This document shows positions 55,813-63,947 of a stretch of 64,000 nt of DNA, one piece after another. The notes under the pieces are model-generated. The model searched no databases. It was given only the letters and a program-made list of their open reading frames with translations, and was not told where the DNA came from. The position numbers were made by a program, and so were the translations under genes. How positions within the stretch are numbered: position 1 is the first letter of the stretch; each line of letters begins with the position of its first letter. Source of the DNA: CAYYKK01 sp046351395 (GTDB lineage: Bacteria > Myxococcota_A > Polyangia > Polyangiales > Polyangiaceae); the NCBI GenBank assembly GCA_046351395.1, contig JAXLYP010000015.1, forward strand, positions 201,271-265,270, written 5' to 3'.

Positions 55813-56418
55813 TCACGGGACGGGATCGAGCAGCCTGAGGAGCTCTTCAGCGCCCAGATATTCCGAGATCCGCCTGACCTCTGCGCCCTTCGAGTCGATG
55901 ACGATGATCAGCGGAAGGGACTTCATTCTCCAGCGCTCCACGATCGCCTGGTACCCGGGTACGGCGTCCTCGTTCGTGAGGTCGACGCGGACGGGGATGA
56001 ACCGCTTCGCCCTCGTGCGAAACGCGTCGTCGCCAAACGTCCCCCGCTCGAGCTCTTTGCAGGCGGAGCTCCACTCCGCGCCAAACTCGATGAGCACTGG
56101 CCGCCCCTCGGCCCTCGCACGCGCGAGGGCCGCGTCGACATCCGTGGGCCACTCCGACCAGGGCGGAAGTCGCTCGGGGAGGCGAGGCGGCGGTGGGTCG
56201 GGGACGCGGGACGTCTCTACCGTCTTCTCGGGACGCGCCTTGTCCTCTCGCACGCCGTCTTCGTCTCGGCTGCGCGCCTTCGGCTTGGCGTCGCAGCCCA
56301 TGGCGGACAGCGCGGCGAACAGGAGGAGCGCCGGGAGCGAGGAGCGGAGCGTGGGAGAGAGGAGCGCCCGCGCACTCGCCTCGCGGTGAACCGCATGGCC
56401 TCTCCGGGAAGCGCGCAC
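55813..56418 (-). CDS. Thioredoxin-fold lipoprotein lacking the first active-site Cys
   Basis: The GTG at 56418 lies 2 bp after the preceding stop. The signal ends A-L-S-A-M-G-C. A charged Pro-rich linker leads to a thioredoxin fold of DsbD-gamma/DUF255 type: V-L-I-E-F-G-A-E-W-S-S-A-C-K-E-L, S-L-P-L-I-I-V-I-D (cis-Pro). The usual W-C-x-x-C reads W-S-S-A-C, so only the second Cys remains, which suggests a non-redox or mixed-disulphide role. Last gene of a five-gene operon. Confidence 0.82.
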   Translation of the reverse strand: MRASRRGHAVHREASARALLSPTLRSSLPALLLFAALSAMGCDAKPKARSRDEDGVREDKARPEKTVETSRVPDPPPPRLPERLPPWSEWPTDVDAALARARAEGRPVLIEFGAEWSSACKELERGTFGDDAFRTRAKRFIPVRVDLTNEDAVPGYQAIVERWRMKSLPLIIVIDSKGAEVRRISEYLGAEELLRLLDPVP

Positions 56419-56420
56419 GG

Positions 56421-56702
56421 TCAGCTCGGAGGGGGCGGGCCCTCCCGAGGAGGCGCCGTGTTCGTGGGCGTCGCGTTCGTGGACGGCGTCGTCGGGGTGG
56501 GGGCGACGCTCTCGGAGGGCGTGGCGCCCCCGGTCGTCGTCGTCGAACTCGACGGAGCGCCGACGTCGAAGGGCGGCGGCCCCTCCCGATGCGACGAATC
56601 CCCCGAACACGCTACGGTCGAAGTCGCGGCGCCCGCGAGGGCGATCCCACCGAGCACCACCACACGGAAGAGTCGATCGTCGCGCACGCCGCGAACGTAC
56701 AC
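56421..56702 (-). CDS. Small Pro/Thr-rich lipoprotein
   Basis: GTG codons at 56702 and 56687 are both plausible starts. A hydrophobic signal (V-V-V-L-G-G-I-A-L-A-G) ends T-S-T-V-A-C. The rest is Thr/Pro/Ser-rich and unstructured, flanked by two G-P-P-P segments. It lies 16 bp after the thioredoxin gene's stop and 2 bp before the next start, inside the five-gene operon. Role unknown; possibly a tether. Confidence 0.65.
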   Translation of the reverse strand: MYVRGVRDDRLFRVVVLGGIALAGAATSTVACSGDSSHREGPPPFDVGAPSSSTTTTGGATPSESVAPTPTTPSTNATPTNTAPPREGPPPPS

Positions 56703-56718
56703 GGATCCGAGCCGTCCG

Positions 56719-57246
56719 TCAGCGCACGGCGGCGAGCTTCGCCCCGAGCTCGGGAGCGCCGATGAAGTCGTAGATCCGCGCGGTCTCGGCGCCGTTCGAG
56801 TCGAGCAGGACCAGGGCCGGGAGCGTGGTGATGTTCCACTTCTTCTCGATCGCCACGACCCTCGGATCCTCGTCGTTCGTGACGTCCACGCTGACGAGGA
56901 CGAAGCGCCCCGCCTCAGCGCGGAACGCGTCCGCGACGAACGTCTCCTTCTTGAGCTCCTGACACGCGGCGCACCAGGCCGCGGAAAAGTCGATCAGGAC
57001 GGGCCGATGCTCCGCGCCCGCGCGCCTCAGCGCGAAGTCGAGATCGGTCTCCCAGGTCCCCTCGCTCGTCGGCGCGGGACCTCGCGCGTTCGTGCGCACC
57101 GGCGCGGGCGCGCCGCGCTCGCGCGCGGAGGCCCCGGTCACCGCGACGTCCACGCTGCCGTCGACCGGCGGCTCGGACGCCCCGCAGCCGAGCGCGACCA
57201 GCGAGGCCAGGGCGGAGCCGAGAAGGAGAGCTTTCGGAGAGTTCAT
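56719..57246 (-). CDS. Thioredoxin-fold lipoprotein with intact CxxC
   Basis: The ATG at 57246 overlaps the lipocalin stop (ATGA). The signal ends S-L-V-A-L-G-C. After a linker the domain reads V-L-I-D-F-S-A-A-W-C-A-A-C-Q-E-L, with both redox cysteines, and T-L-P-A-L-V-L-L-D (cis-Pro). This resembles DsbD C-terminal or TlpA-like domains that act outside the cytoplasm. It is paralogous to the operon's last gene, whose first Cys is replaced. Confidence 0.88.
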   Translation of the reverse strand: MNSPKALLLGSALASLVALGCGASEPPVDGSVDVAVTGASARERGAPAPVRTNARGPAPTSEGTWETDLDFALRRAGAEHRPVLIDFSAAWCAACQELKKETFVADAFRAEAGRFVLVSVDVTNDEDPRVVAIEKKWNITTLPALVLLDSNGAETARIYDFIGAPELGAKLAAVR

Positions 57247-57824
57247 GGAGGGCCGTTCTTCGCTGCGTGTTCGTAGAGGTGGACGCGCTTCATCCCCGCG
57301 GCGCGGGGCTTGAGGAACGGATCGCGGTCGATGGCGTCGAGCGCGTCCGTGAGGTCCTCGTCGCTGAGGTGGGGCGTGCGGGCGATCACGTCGACCGCGT
57401 GGAGCGCGGGCACGGTGTCGCTGTAGTACGTGACGAGCCATCGCCCGCGCGGATCCACGAGCGCGACGTACCACTCGGTCGGAAAGAGCGCGAGGAGCCC
57501 GTTCCCGCGCCACGTGAAGTGCGTCGCGTTCGCGGGATCCTGCGTGTCGAACCCCACATAGGAGGACGGCTCGCCGTCGTGGAGGAACTCCACTCGGTCG
57601 TCCATCTCGACCACGCCCTCGGCCGCGCTCCGCTGCTTGTACACGAGGTGAGTCTCCGTGTTTTCGCCGCTCGTCCAGGTCGGGAAGTTGGTCGCGAGGA
57701 TGTACCACGTGCCCTCGATCTCGGCGGCGTCGAACGACCTCGGCGCGGAGGGGATCTCGGCGGGCAGCGGGAAGCAGCCCACGAGCGAGAGCGCGCCCAT
57801 GAGGGCGAGGCCGGATCGACTCAT
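57243..57824 (-). CDS. Lipocalin-like lipoprotein
   Basis: The ATG at 57824 overlaps the upstream stop (ATGA). The signal ends L-S-L-V-G-C. The lipocalin start motif is clear: F-D-A-A-E-I-E-G-T-W-Y-I-L-A-T-N-F-P. Alternating strands follow (T-H-L-V-Y-K-Q-R, Y-V-A-L-V-D-P, L-V-T-Y-Y-S-D-T) and a C-terminal helix. Bacterial lipocalins (Blc type) bind lipids or hydrophobic ligands at the outer membrane. Middle gene of the operon. Confidence 0.87.
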   Translation of the reverse strand: MSRSGLALMGALSLVGCFPLPAEIPSAPRSFDAAEIEGTWYILATNFPTWTSGENTETHLVYKQRSAAEGVVEMDDRVEFLHDGEPSSYVGFDTQDPANATHFTWRGNGLLALFPTEWYVALVDPRGRWLVTYYSDTVPALHAVDVIARTPHLSDEDLTDALDAIDRDPFLKPRAAGMKRVHLYEHAAKNGPP

Positions 57825-58360
57825 GGTGTCGCCTTGCACGGGGACGTCGTGGCGCCGTCCGCGACGTGCTCCTTCCGCCAGGCCTCGCACTGCGCCGCGT
57901 CGATGAAACACCTCGGCGGCCCGCCCTCGGGCGTGAAGCAAGACGCCTGCTCGATCGGCTTGCAGACCTCGGCGCTCGGGACGCGCGGGCTCGCGGTCGA
58001 TCCCCCGAGACGCCACGCGAGCTTCGGGGGCATGGGCGGCGCGGCGCGCGCGCACGCGTCGAGCGTCCTCTCGCAGGTGGACGACGTCATGCGGAGGACG
58101 TCGTTCGGGCACGAGGTCTTATCGGGGTGCGCCGTCGGGTGGGTGCACGGGCCCGCGTCGAACGGCATTTCGGCCTCGTACGCGTAGCAGAACCAACCCC
58201 GCGCGATGGAGAGCTCATCGGTGCTGCGCGCCGAGGCGCTGGGGAGAGCAGTCGGCGCGCGAGGAGGCTGCGCGCGGTCGCCGCTCGCCTTGGACACCGC
58301 GGTCGATCCATCACCGCACGCGCCGAACGAGAGGACAAGGAGGGCGGCCGGGGCGCGCAT
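57821..58360 (-). CDS. Cys-rich lipoprotein, first gene of the lipocalin operon
   Basis: The ATG at 58360 gives a signal ending V-L-S-F-G-A-C-G. The mature 160 residues contain about nine Cys (W-F-C-Y, P-C-T-H, T-S-C-P, S-T-C-E-R-T-L-D-A-C, V-C-K, A-S-C-F, R-C-F, Q-C-E, P-C-K), suited to disulphide bonding. Its stop overlaps the lipocalin start. With two thioredoxin-fold proteins downstream, it is a natural candidate redox substrate. Family not recognised. Confidence 0.8.
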   Translation of the reverse strand: MRAPAALLVLSFGACGDGSTAVSKASGDRAQPPRAPTALPSASARSTDELSIARGWFCYAYEAEMPFDAGPCTHPTAHPDKTSCPNDVLRMTSSTCERTLDACARAAPPMPPKLAWRLGGSTASPRVPSAEVCKPIEQASCFTPEGGPPRCFIDAAQCEAWRKEHVADGATTSPCKATP

Positions 58361-58442
58361 CGCGCGGAGAGCGTACCCCGCGCGCGCCTCGGTGGGCGCG
58401 TCCAACGTGTAAGCCGCGGCCGAGCGCGCCGTTGTCGCTGCC

Positions 58443-59261
58443 GTGCGCGCGCTCCGCTTGCTCCTCGGCCTCTCGCTCGCGGGCTGCGCCGCGGCGCCCG
58501 GGCCATGCCCCATCGACGCCTCGAGCTGGATCTCCACGACCCTCTCGGACGGCGCGTGGAGCGCACCCGCGACGCACGCCGTGGGGACCCGCGCATCCCC
58601 GACGTGTGCGTCGGTCGTGGTGGGGCCGATGGTCTCCCCCGACTTGCGGCAGGTCGCATGGATCGAAGATCGAGGGGACCACCGCATGTTCATGGTCGGG
58701 GGGCGGGAGGCGCTCCGGATCGGCGCCACGCCGGGCTTCCTGTCGCTCGGGATCGACGGATGGGGCACGTTCCACGTCGCCGCGCCGACGCTCCAGATGT
58801 TCGTCCACGTCGAGGGGAAGGGCGACGATCAGCGGTGGAAGGCCACGCTCGAATGCCCGAACTGCGGAGACGCCCCCCAGCGCTCGTTCGACGTCCTGCC
58901 CGCGGGGCCGCTCGGGTTCGACGCGTCGCCGGACGGCGCGTTCGCGTTCCTCACCGTCCCCTCGCGCGGGGGCCACACGAAGCTGTTCGTCCTCGCGTCG
59001 AAGACGCCGAAGACGGCGCCGACGAGCGATCGCTACCTCGCGGGCGAAGAAGGGACCGCGACGGCGCTCCGGTTCGGGACGCGCGTCTGGATCGGCACGT
59101 CCGAAGGACCGGTGCTCGACGCGGTCCGGCTCGATTCGTTCCGGCGGGATGCGCTCGGCGCGATCCACTACGAGGGCACCCGCGGCAACTCGCTCTACGA
59201 CGTCGTGGACAACGTCCTCGGCCCCCCGCGCAGCCGGAACGTGCCCGTCCGGGCGCAATGA
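58443..59261 (+). CDS. Hypothetical lipoprotein (272 aa)
   Basis: The GTG at 58443 gives a signal ending L-S-L-A-G-C. The body is strand-rich with W-I-E-D-R-G-D-H-R, a C-x-x-C pair (L-E-C-P-N-C) and propeller-like spacing (F-D-A-S-P-D-G-A-F-A-F-L-T-V; W-I-G-T). The D-A-S-P-D-G-A pattern recalls WD40-like PD40 blades. Divergent from the lipocalin operon, with 82 bp between starts. Confidence 0.78.
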   Translation: MRALRLLLGLSLAGCAAAPGPCPIDASSWISTTLSDGAWSAPATHAVGTRASPTCASVVVGPMVSPDLRQVAWIEDRGDHRMFMVGGREALRIGATPGFLSLGIDGWGTFHVAAPTLQMFVHVEGKGDDQRWKATLECPNCGDAPQRSFDVLPAGPLGFDASPDGAFAFLTVPSRGGHTKLFVLASKTPKTAPTSDRYLAGEEGTATALRFGTRVWIGTSEGPVLDAVRLDSFRRDALGAIHYEGTRGNSLYDVVDNVLGPPRSRNVPVRAQ

Positions 59262-59320
59262 GGGGCGCCGAGCGCGCGCGGGCTCGTCAGGAAGGGCGGG
59301 CTGCGCGAGACTTCCGAAGC

Positions 59321-59765
59321 ATGAGCCGCGTCCATCGCTCCGTCCTTTGCGCGGGCGCCGCGCTCCTCTCCGCGTGCGAGTTCTGCCCGGCGATCACGTG
59401 CGACGACGAGGTCCACGTCACCCTGTCCAACGTGGCCGGGTTGTTCGAGTCGACGACGGAGCCGTCCGTCGAGGTGTGCTCCACGGAGGGCTGCGGATGG
59501 TTCCACTTCACGAACGAGAAGGGCGACATCACCTGCACCCCGGACGACATGAGCCTCGAGTCGCGGACGGGGTGCGCCGTCGCCGGTGGCGTCGCCCAGC
59601 TCGCGTCGTTCGGCGGGCCGGACGGCGGGATCAGCACGTGTCGATCACGGTCCGCGGGCCGGACGCGAGATCCTCTTCCAGGACAAGAAGACGACGGAGA
59701 CCACGGACGCTTCCACCTGCGAGAAGGACTGCACGAGCGCGTCCGTCGCGTTCGCGATCCCCTGA
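59321..59765 (+). CDS. Small lipoprotein, two frameshifts
   Basis: The ATG at 59321 starts a signal ending A-L-L-S-A-C. The frame holds E-V-C-S-T-E-G-C-G-W-F-H-F. Near 59637 the sense moves one frame (S-I-T-V-R-G-P-D-A), and near 59668 it moves again (I-L-F-Q-D-K-K-T-T-E-T-T) to end S-V-A-F-A-I-P-stop at 59765. All three pieces keep high GC third positions, so the shifts look recent or artefactual. Confidence 0.55.
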
Positions 59766-59781
59766 AGACGCCTCCGTCCCG

Positions 59782-60706
59782 TCAGGGTCGGGGCGCGCCG
59801 AGGAGACACGCGCCGAGGACGCCCGCGCTGTCCCCGAGCGCGTTCTTCACGATGGGGGTCAGGAGCTCGTCGTTGAACACGGCGCGCGCCACGGCGGCGC
59901 GGCCCTCGTCGTAGAGGAGGTCGAGGTTCGAGAGGCCGCCGCCGAGCACGACGCAGTCGGGATCCATCTCCATCGTCCGTTCGCGAGGCCGCGCCCGAAC
60001 GTCTCGAGGAACGCCGCGATCACCGCCTCGGCGGCGGCGTCGTCCCCGCGCGCGCGGCGCGCGGCGATCTCGCTCGCGCTCACGGTCTCCCCCGTGCGCT
60101 CTCGGTACTGCGCGGCGAGCGCAGGGCCGCTGGCGTGCGCCTCGAAGCAGCCTCGCTTGCCGCAGTAGCAGTCGCGCGCGTCCAGGCCGGCCGGCCCAGA
60201 CGCCGTGGTGCCCCACTCCCCGCGGTCGCATGGAGCCCGCCGTGGAGCTCCCCGCGGAGGACCGCCGCCTCCCACGCCGGTGCCCAGGATCACGCCGAGG
60301 CCGACGCCGTACGCTGGGCTTTGGCGGCGCCGATCCACGCCTCGGCGAGCCGCGAAGCAGTTCGCGTCGTTCTCGAAGCGCACCTCGAGCACGTGCGCGC
60401 GCGCGGGCCTGCTCGAGATCTCCCCGAAATCGCGGCCGTTGAGGCACACCGTGTTGGCGTTCTTCACGTGCCCGGTGCGCCGCTCCCTGCCGGGCATCGA
60501 CCCCGACCCCACGTCCCGAGGGCGCCCACGCGGTCGCACGGACGAACAGCCCAGCCCAGGCTCCGCCGTACGCGGACGATCGCGTCGTAGCCGCGGACGA
60601 GGGGCGTAGGGACGCGCTCGCGGAACACCGTCTCGAAGCCGGCGGACGCGTCGGTGACCGCGATCTCCGTCTTCGTCCCTCCGAGGTCCACGCCGATGAG
60701 CCGCAT
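59782..60706 (-). pseudogene. ROK-family sugar kinase, multiple frameshifts
   Basis: From the ATG at 60706: M-R-L-I-G-V-D-L-G-G-T-K-T-E (phosphate loop), N-D-A-N-C-F-A, G-V-I-L-G-T-G-V-G-G-G, the zinc motif C-Y-C-G-K-R-G-C-F-E and D-P-D-C-V-V-L-G-G-G-L-S-N at the end. These lie in different frames with at least five shifts (about 60580, 60350, 60310, 60285, 60235, 59985), some in compensating pairs. Protein similarity within each piece is undamaged. It would be a glucokinase or N-acetyl-hexosamine kinase if the sequence were corrected. Confidence 0.75.
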
Positions 60707-60734
60707 GCGCTCGCGAGTAGTAGGCTCTCGCGCC

Positions 60735-61894
60735 ATGGCGGACAAGCACGCCCCACCACCGTCGAAGCCCCCGCCGTCCCGCCCGCGCGGACGGCCGCGC
60801 AGCCCGTTCACGCAGCACCGCCGCCTCGACTCGCTCCGCGCGCTCCTCGCGCGCCACCCGAAGAGCCTGACGATCTACGAGCTCGCCGCGGAGCTGAACG
60901 TCACGCCGCGCTCGCCGCGGCGCTACCTCGTCGAGGTGAAGCGCGGTTCGAGCTCGTGAGCGCGCCCGACAAGCCGGGCGGCGCGCGCCTCTGGCGCGTC
61001 GCCCCCGGGGAGACGCCGCGCAAGGTGGAGGTCCGCCGTACGCAGGCGTATGCGCTCCTCGCCGCGCGGCGCCTGTTCGAGCCCATGAAGGGCTCGACGC
61101 TCTACGACGAGATCCACATGGCGAGCGAGAAGCTCCTCGGCGTCGCGCGCCGGCCGGGCCGCGGACCGAACGCGGGCGTCGCGGACGCGCGCCTCGAGGA
61201 GCGGTTCCTGTATTTGCCGTTCGTCGCGAAGGACTACTCGCTGCGGACGGAGGAGCTCGACGACCTCTTCCAGGCCGTGGCCGATCTGCGGCCGCTCACC
61301 TGCAAGTACCAACGCCCGCGCGACGGCAAAGAGGAGCGCATCACGATCCACCCGTACGCGATGGTCCTCTACAAGGACTCGATCTACTGCGTGGGCCTGC
61401 ACGTCGCGAAGAACGACATCCGCACGTTCCTCCTCGACCGCATGCGCAACACCGAGTGCGCGACGACGGAGCGGTTCGAGCTCCCGGACTCGTTCTCGAT
61501 CGACAACCACTTCCAGGGGCACTTCGGGATCCACCGGGGGGGCGAGCCCATCCACGTCGTCATCGACTTCGACGCGCGCGTCGTCGACTACATCAAGACG
61601 CGACGGGTGCACCCGAGCCAGACCCTCACGGAGCTCCCGGGGGGCGGCGTGCGGCTGTCGATCACGATCACCGATCTCACGGAGGTCACCCCGTGGGTGC
61701 TCGGCTTCGGCGAGACCGCGAAGGTCCTCGAGCCCGCCGAGCTCCGCGCGCGCGTCATGGGCGAGCTTCGGAACGCGCTCATGCAGTACGAGGACCTGTC
61801 CCCGCGCCCCCCGCCCGAAGAGCCGAAGAGCTCGAAGGGCGCGCGCGCGTTGCCGAAGAAGGCGAGCGTTGCGCCTCGCGCTGCGAAGAAGTAG
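60735..61894 (+). CDS. WYL-domain transcriptional regulator, one frameshift
   Basis: From the ATG at 60735 a basic Pro-rich start leads to an HTH (Y-E-L-A-A-E-L-N-V-T). Near 60945 an extra base ends this frame. The sense continues F-E-L-V-S-A-P and through the WYL domain (I-T-I-H-P-Y-A-M-V-L-Y-K-D-S-I-Y-C-V-G-L, F-L-L-D-R-M) to a WCX-like C-terminus and a Lys/Ala tail. WYL regulators respond to ligands or nucleic acids. Divergent from the ROK gene with only 28 bp between starts, so it may control it. Confidence 0.8.
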
Positions 61895-61903
61895 GCCGCC
61901 CCC

Positions 61904-62458
61904 GTGCCGAACCTCCTCCTCAAGCGCGCGCTCGACCGCGCGAGCCAGTGGCACCGCGCGCAGCTCCGGAAGTACCCCGGGGTCGAGGTCCCGTACGTGA
62001 GCCACGTCGCGGGGGTCGTCGGCATCCTGTCGCGCCACGGGTTCGACGAGGAGGTCGTCGCCGCGGGCGCGCTGCACGACACGATCGAGGACTGCGGCGT
62101 CAGCAAGGCGGAGCTCGCGGAGCTCTTCGGGGCGCGCGTCGCCGAGCTCGTCGACCACGTGACGGAGCAGGACAAGTCGCTCACCTGGGAGGAGCGGAAG
62201 GCCGCGTACGTCGCGCACTTCACGCACAAGCCGTGGGAGGCGCAGGCGATCTCGCTCGCGGACAAGATCGACAACTTCGAGTCGATCCTCGTGTGCGCCG
62301 ATCAGCACGGCAACCCCTGGGCGATGTTCAAGCGCGGCAAGGCGGATCAGCTCGCGCGCTTCACCGAGCTCGAGGCGAAGCTCGTCGATCTCGCGCCTCA
62401 CGCGATCATCGACGAGTTCCTCGCGACCCTCGAGAAGGTCCGCGAAGTCCCGGAATGA
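61904..62458 (+). CDS. HD-domain hydrolase, (p)ppGpp-hydrolase-like
   Basis: The GTG at 61904 lies 9 bp after the WYL gene. The 184-residue protein has the small SpoT/MESH1-type HD layout: R-A-S-Q-W-H-R-A-Q start with P-Y-V-S-H-V-A-G-V, metal-binding A-L-H-D-T-I-E-D, then L-A-D-K-I-D-N-F near the end (the usual L-A-D-K/R-x-x-N). No synthetase domain is attached. Hydrolysis of (p)ppGpp or related nucleotides is inferred from the motif order. Confidence 0.82.
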   Translation: MPNLLLKRALDRASQWHRAQLRKYPGVEVPYVSHVAGVVGILSRHGFDEEVVAAGALHDTIEDCGVSKAELAELFGARVAELVDHVTEQDKSLTWEERKAAYVAHFTHKPWEAQAISLADKIDNFESILVCADQHGNPWAMFKRGKADQLARFTELEAKLVDLAPHAIIDEFLATLEKVREVPE

Positions 62459-62475
62459 GCTAAGGTCGAGCGCAT

Positions 62476-62910
62476 ATGCTGCTCGACGACCTCAAGGCCG
62501 CGATGTTCAAGGCCATCAAGGCGAACGACACCGTGGCGAAGGAGATCCTCCGGGTCGCCGTGGGCGAGATCACGACGGACGCCGCGCGCCCCGGCAAGAA
62601 GGGGGACGACGACGAGACGCGCGCGATCCTCCGGAAGCTCATCAAGTCGAACGAGGAGACGCTCGGGACGATCACGGATCCGTCGGAGCGGACGAAGCTC
62701 GAGCGGGAGAACGCGGTGCTCGCCGACTACCTCCCGAAGAGCCTGGACGTCGCGGCGATCATCGCGGCGCTCGACCCCGTGAAGGACGCGATCAAGGCCG
62801 CCGCGAACGACGGGCAGGCGACGGGCGTCGCCATGAAGCAGCTGAAGAGCGCCGGCGCCGTCGTGAACGGGAAGGACGTGTCGGCCGCCGTGAAGACGAT
62901 CCGTGGCTGA
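62476..62910 (+). CDS. GatB/YqeY-like protein
   Basis: The ATG at 62476 starts a 144-residue helical protein matching YqeY: L-D-D-L-K-A-A-M-F-K-A-I-K, R-A-I-L-R-K-L-I-K-S-N-E-E-T, A-V-L-A-D-Y-L-P-K and the end A-A-V-K-T-I. The domain is that of the GatB tail, which binds tRNA in amidotransferases; free-standing YqeY has no settled role. It overlaps the next start by 8 bp. Confidence 0.88.
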   Translation: MLLDDLKAAMFKAIKANDTVAKEILRVAVGEITTDAARPGKKGDDDETRAILRKLIKSNEETLGTITDPSERTKLERENAVLADYLPKSLDVAAIIAALDPVKDAIKAAANDGQATGVAMKQLKSAGAVVNGKDVSAAVKTIRG

Positions 62911-63394
62911 CGCGCCGCGGGTGACGATCCGCCCCGCGACCGCGGACGACACGGAGGCGCTCGGGCGCCTCGCGGGGTCGCTCGTCCACCTGCACCACTC
63001 GTTCGAGCCGCAGCGGTTCATCGTGTTCGAGGGCGTGGAGGAGGGCTACGGCCGGTTCCTCGCGTCCACGCTCAAGGATCCCCTCGTGGTGGTCCGCGTC
63101 GCGCACACGATGGAGCTCGGCGTCGTGGGCTATGTGTACGCGCGCCTCGAGAAGCGGGACTGGAACCGCCTTCTCGACGACCACGGCAAGATCCACGACA
63201 TCGTCGTGGACGACCGCGTCCGCCGTCGGGGCGTCGCGCGCCTGCTCGTGGCGGAGGCGATCGAGGGCCTGAAGAAGCTCGGCGCGAAGCGCCTCGTCGC
63301 CGAGACCGCCGCGAAGAACGTGCAGGCGCAGCGGCTCTTCGCGTCGTTCGGGTTCGGGCCGACGCTCATCGAGCAGTTCAAATCGATCGACTGA
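62903..63394 (+). CDS. GNAT-family N-acetyltransferase
   Basis: The GTG at 62903 overlaps the YqeY stop, so the genes are coupled. 163 residues with I-R-P-A-T-A-D-D at the start, I-H-D-I-V-V-D-D and the acetyl-CoA loop R-V-R-R-R-G-V-A-R-L-L-V (R/Q-x-x-G-x-A), then A-Q-R-L-F-A-S-F-G-F. Substrate unknown. It converges on and overlaps the next gene by 17 bp. Confidence 0.88.
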   Translation: MADAPRVTIRPATADDTEALGRLAGSLVHLHHSFEPQRFIVFEGVEEGYGRFLASTLKDPLVVVRVAHTMELGVVGYVYARLEKRDWNRLLDDHGKIHDIVVDDRVRRRGVARLLVAEAIEGLKKLGAKRLVAETAAKNVQAQRLFASFGFGPTLIEQFKSID

Positions 63395-63911
63395 GCGCTC
63401 GGCGGTGCGCGCGCTGCCGCGCGAGGAGATCCTGGTGGTGTGGGTCGGTCGCGATGAGCCGATCGATCTCCGCCTCGGCGAGCGGCCCAGGCACCTTGAA
63501 GTAGTACGGGTAGTCGTACTCGTCCCGGAGCGCGTAGCAGGCGTCGACGATCTCCGTGAGCGTCTCGGGTTCGGGGCTCACGCACGCGTAGTAGACGCGC
63601 CCGCACGTGATGGGGACGACGCTGCCGAGATCGAACGACCGGTCGTAGTAGAGGAGGAGCTCGAGATCCGGCTCCGTCTTCACGATGTCGATGCCGATGT
63701 CGTGGCGGGTGTAGTCCGCGGCGTCGTGCTCGTCGAACGGGAGGTTGCCCGTGATCTTGGTGAAGAGCGCGAACACGCTCGCGTCGTCGTAGATGGCGTC
63801 GTGCGTCCCCTGGAGGAGGAGCTTCCGGCCCTTGTGCATGCGGACGCGCCAGCCATCCCACGCCGTGCGGCTCAGGAACTGGATGCGGTCGACGATCTGC
63901 TGGGGGGTCAT
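63378..63911 (-). CDS. Hypothetical protein (177 aa)
   Basis: The ATG at 63911 starts M-T-P-Q-Q-I-V-D-R-I-Q-F-L-S. The soluble protein is rich in aromatic and acidic residues (A-I-Y-D-D-A-S-V-F-A-L-F, L-L-L-Y-Y-D-R-S-F-D, Y-D-Y-P-Y-Y-F-K) and ends with an Arg/His-rich helix. No family recognised. Codon use supports a real gene, as does its length without a competing frame. Confidence 0.72.
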   Translation of the reverse strand: MTPQQIVDRIQFLSRTAWDGWRVRMHKGRKLLLQGTHDAIYDDASVFALFTKITGNLPFDEHDAADYTRHDIGIDIVKTEPDLELLLYYDRSFDLGSVVPITCGRVYYACVSPEPETLTEIVDACYALRDEYDYPYYFKVPGPLAEAEIDRLIATDPHHQDLLARQRAHRRALSRSI

Positions 63912-63947
63912 GGTTCGAGCCTCGGGCTCGAGTGTACAATCGCGCCC

